NCBI GenBank assembly: GCA_029004695.1
Contig: JAQVZB010000058.1
Span: forward strand, 1 to 5,127
From: Bacilli bacterium
GTDB lineage: Bacteria > Bacillota_I > Bacilli_A > RF39 > UBA660
Direction of reading: 5' to 3'
Length of the DNA: 5,127 bases
Shown: positions 4,228 to 5,127 of the stretch, one piece after another
Layout of the letters: the number at the start of each line of letters is the position of its first letter
Numbering within the stretch: the stretch's first letter is position 1
Program-made: the position numbers and the translations under genes
Notes under the pieces: model-generated
Databases searched by the model: none
The model's input: the letters and a program-made list of their open reading frames with translations, nothing else
What the model was told of the DNA's origin: nothing

Positions 4228-5127
4228 ATTCTTCAAATGTCCCAGTATATAATACTTTAAGAGGATTTTTAGGTGGACCTTCTAGTAATTTACCATCTAC
4301 CGCATATCGACCACCGTGAGTAGGACAATCCCATGTTTTTTCTAAGGGGTTGAAATGTAATTCAGATAACATATGAGTACAAGTAATATCGAGAATAGTT
4401 ATATTATCGTCATAGTCTCGGTAAATACCTGCTTTTTGACCATCGTATTTAATAACTCTTCCTTCTCCTTGTTTAAGATCAATTAGGTCTTCATTACCTT
4501 CAAATTTCGATTTAATCAGTTCACCAACGAAGCTAAAGACTTCAGTCATAACTTTTCCCATTGAAGTTAAGAAGTCGGCTCTAGAGGTGGAATATAGTTT
4601 TTCATAAGGGCTATCATCATTAACTATTAAATCAGTTATGATATTACCAGCTAATGTTCCTGTTGTTAATCCCCATTTTTTATAACCTGAGACCACAAAA
4701 ATATTTGAATTTTTTGATAATCTTCCAATATAAGGAATTTGGTCAGGTGTATCATAGTCTTGAGCTGACCATGTAGCTAATACATTTTCAATACCAGCTA
4801 TATCATCAGCAAACTTTATAAGATTATCAAAGTGTTCATCTTTTTTATCTTCTTCACGACCAGTAGCATGTGATTCACCAACGACAATCAATATTTTTTT
4901 CCCATCTTCGACGTGTGTTCTAATTGATCGAGTAGGATTACCGACATTAATATAGCTTCCATCAGGCCACTCTCGTCTAGCTTCAACGGCGACACCATAT
5001 GCTCTTTTAGCATAGAGTCTAGCATAGAAAAGATTAAATCCATCATAAATAGGATACTGTGTAGCCATAATAAGATGTTTAGCTTTAATAACGATATCAT
5101 TTTCACAAGTAATTGTTATGATGTCAC
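4205..5127 (-). CDS. FAD-dependent oxidoreductase with C-terminal Rieske domain (5' end outside window)
   Basis: This is the C-terminal part of a DAO-family flavoprotein fused to a Rieske [2Fe-2S] domain. I number residues from the first in-window Met (5066-5068), but that Met is internal. The frame stays open for 19 codons upstream to the window edge and reads as sensible protein, ending KAKHLIMATQYP, the beta strand and ATxYP turn common before the second part of DAO folds. The FAD-binding C-terminal part shows YDTPDQIPYIG (105-115) and GLTTGTLAG (133-141). The Rieske ligands are C230, H232, C248 and H251, in the order CTH-x15-CPTH, giving an intact cluster site. Full-length relatives are about 500 residues, so roughly 200 N-terminal residues with the GxGxxG dinucleotide motif should lie beyond the window. 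The substrate is unknown. The enzyme is probably a cytosolic redox enzyme, and the gene converges on the DUF4153 gene. Confidence 0.93.
   Translation of the reverse strand, partial: DIITITCENDIVIKAKHLIMATQYPIYDGFNLFYARLYAKRAYGVAVEARREWPDGSYINVGNPTRSIRTHVEDGKKILIVVGESHATGREEDKKDEHFDNLIKFADDIAGIENVLATWSAQDYDTPDQIPYIGRLSKNSNIFVVSGYKKWGLTTGTLAGNIITDLIVNDDSPYEKLYSTSRADFLTSMGKVMTEVFSFVGELIKSKFEGNEDLIDLKQGEGRVIKYDGQKAGIYRDYDDNITILDITCTHMLSELHFNPLEKTWDCPTHGGRYAVDGKLLEGPPKNPLKVLYTGTFEELKKDYDM

Noticed and set aside
4888..5106. Minus-strand open frame of 72 codons
   Set aside because: It overlaps the oxidoreductase in another frame on the same strand. The oxidoreductase frame carries the recognisable family motifs, so this is a shadow.
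1..5127. CRISPR array, rRNA, riboswitch or insertion sequence
   Set aside because: No regularly spaced repeats, no rRNA-like sequence, no recognisable riboswitch core and no transposase or terminal inverted repeats were seen on either strand.

Overview
This is a very AT-rich bacterial window with short intergenic gaps, AGG-type ribosome binding sites and small intrinsic terminators. Together these point to a low-GC Bacillota lineage, possibly a Mollicutes-related or Erysipelotrichia-like gut group. That placement is inferred from composition and gene style; no marker gene fixes it. TGG encodes Trp and all genes end in TAA or TAG, so nothing requires a non-standard code.

Left part (1-1817): an intact tRNA-Lys(CTT) gene with its own extended -10 promoter and terminator is followed by about 1.6 kb of cargo. 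The cargo ends in a second, degenerate copy of the tRNA 3' half plus its downstream flank (1737-1792 matches 76-131 at 48 of 56 positions, ungapped). The 5' half of the second copy is absent. This is the footprint expected of an element inserted into the 3' end of a tRNA gene, but no integrase is visible, so it is either a degraded island or a passively carried one. The cargo is a short, apparently broken ORF and one 372-residue protein gene. That protein's C-terminal helical domain belongs to a family I recognise only from uncharacterised proteins, and its setting suggests an accessory, possibly defence, role. This is the most interesting part of the window.

Middle part (1818-4194): two plus-strand genes follow, each with its own TGN-TATAAT promoter. 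The first encodes a HAD-superfamily phosphatase with all four catalytic motifs and an extra C-terminal region of about 140 residues. The second encodes a polytopic membrane protein of the DUF4153 type with a short C-terminal tail. They are separated by a terminator and a promoter, so they look like single-gene transcripts.

Right part (4195-5127): a convergent minus-strand gene shares a bidirectional terminator with the membrane-protein gene. It encodes the C-terminal part of a DAO-type FAD-dependent oxidoreductase with a fused C-terminal Rieske [2Fe-2S] domain. The reading frame stays open to the window edge, so the gene is cut off at its 5' end and the first ATG in the window is internal.

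The genes do not form an obvious pathway. The middle and right parts look like ordinary chromosomal genes, and the left part looks like accessory DNA at a tRNA hotspot.
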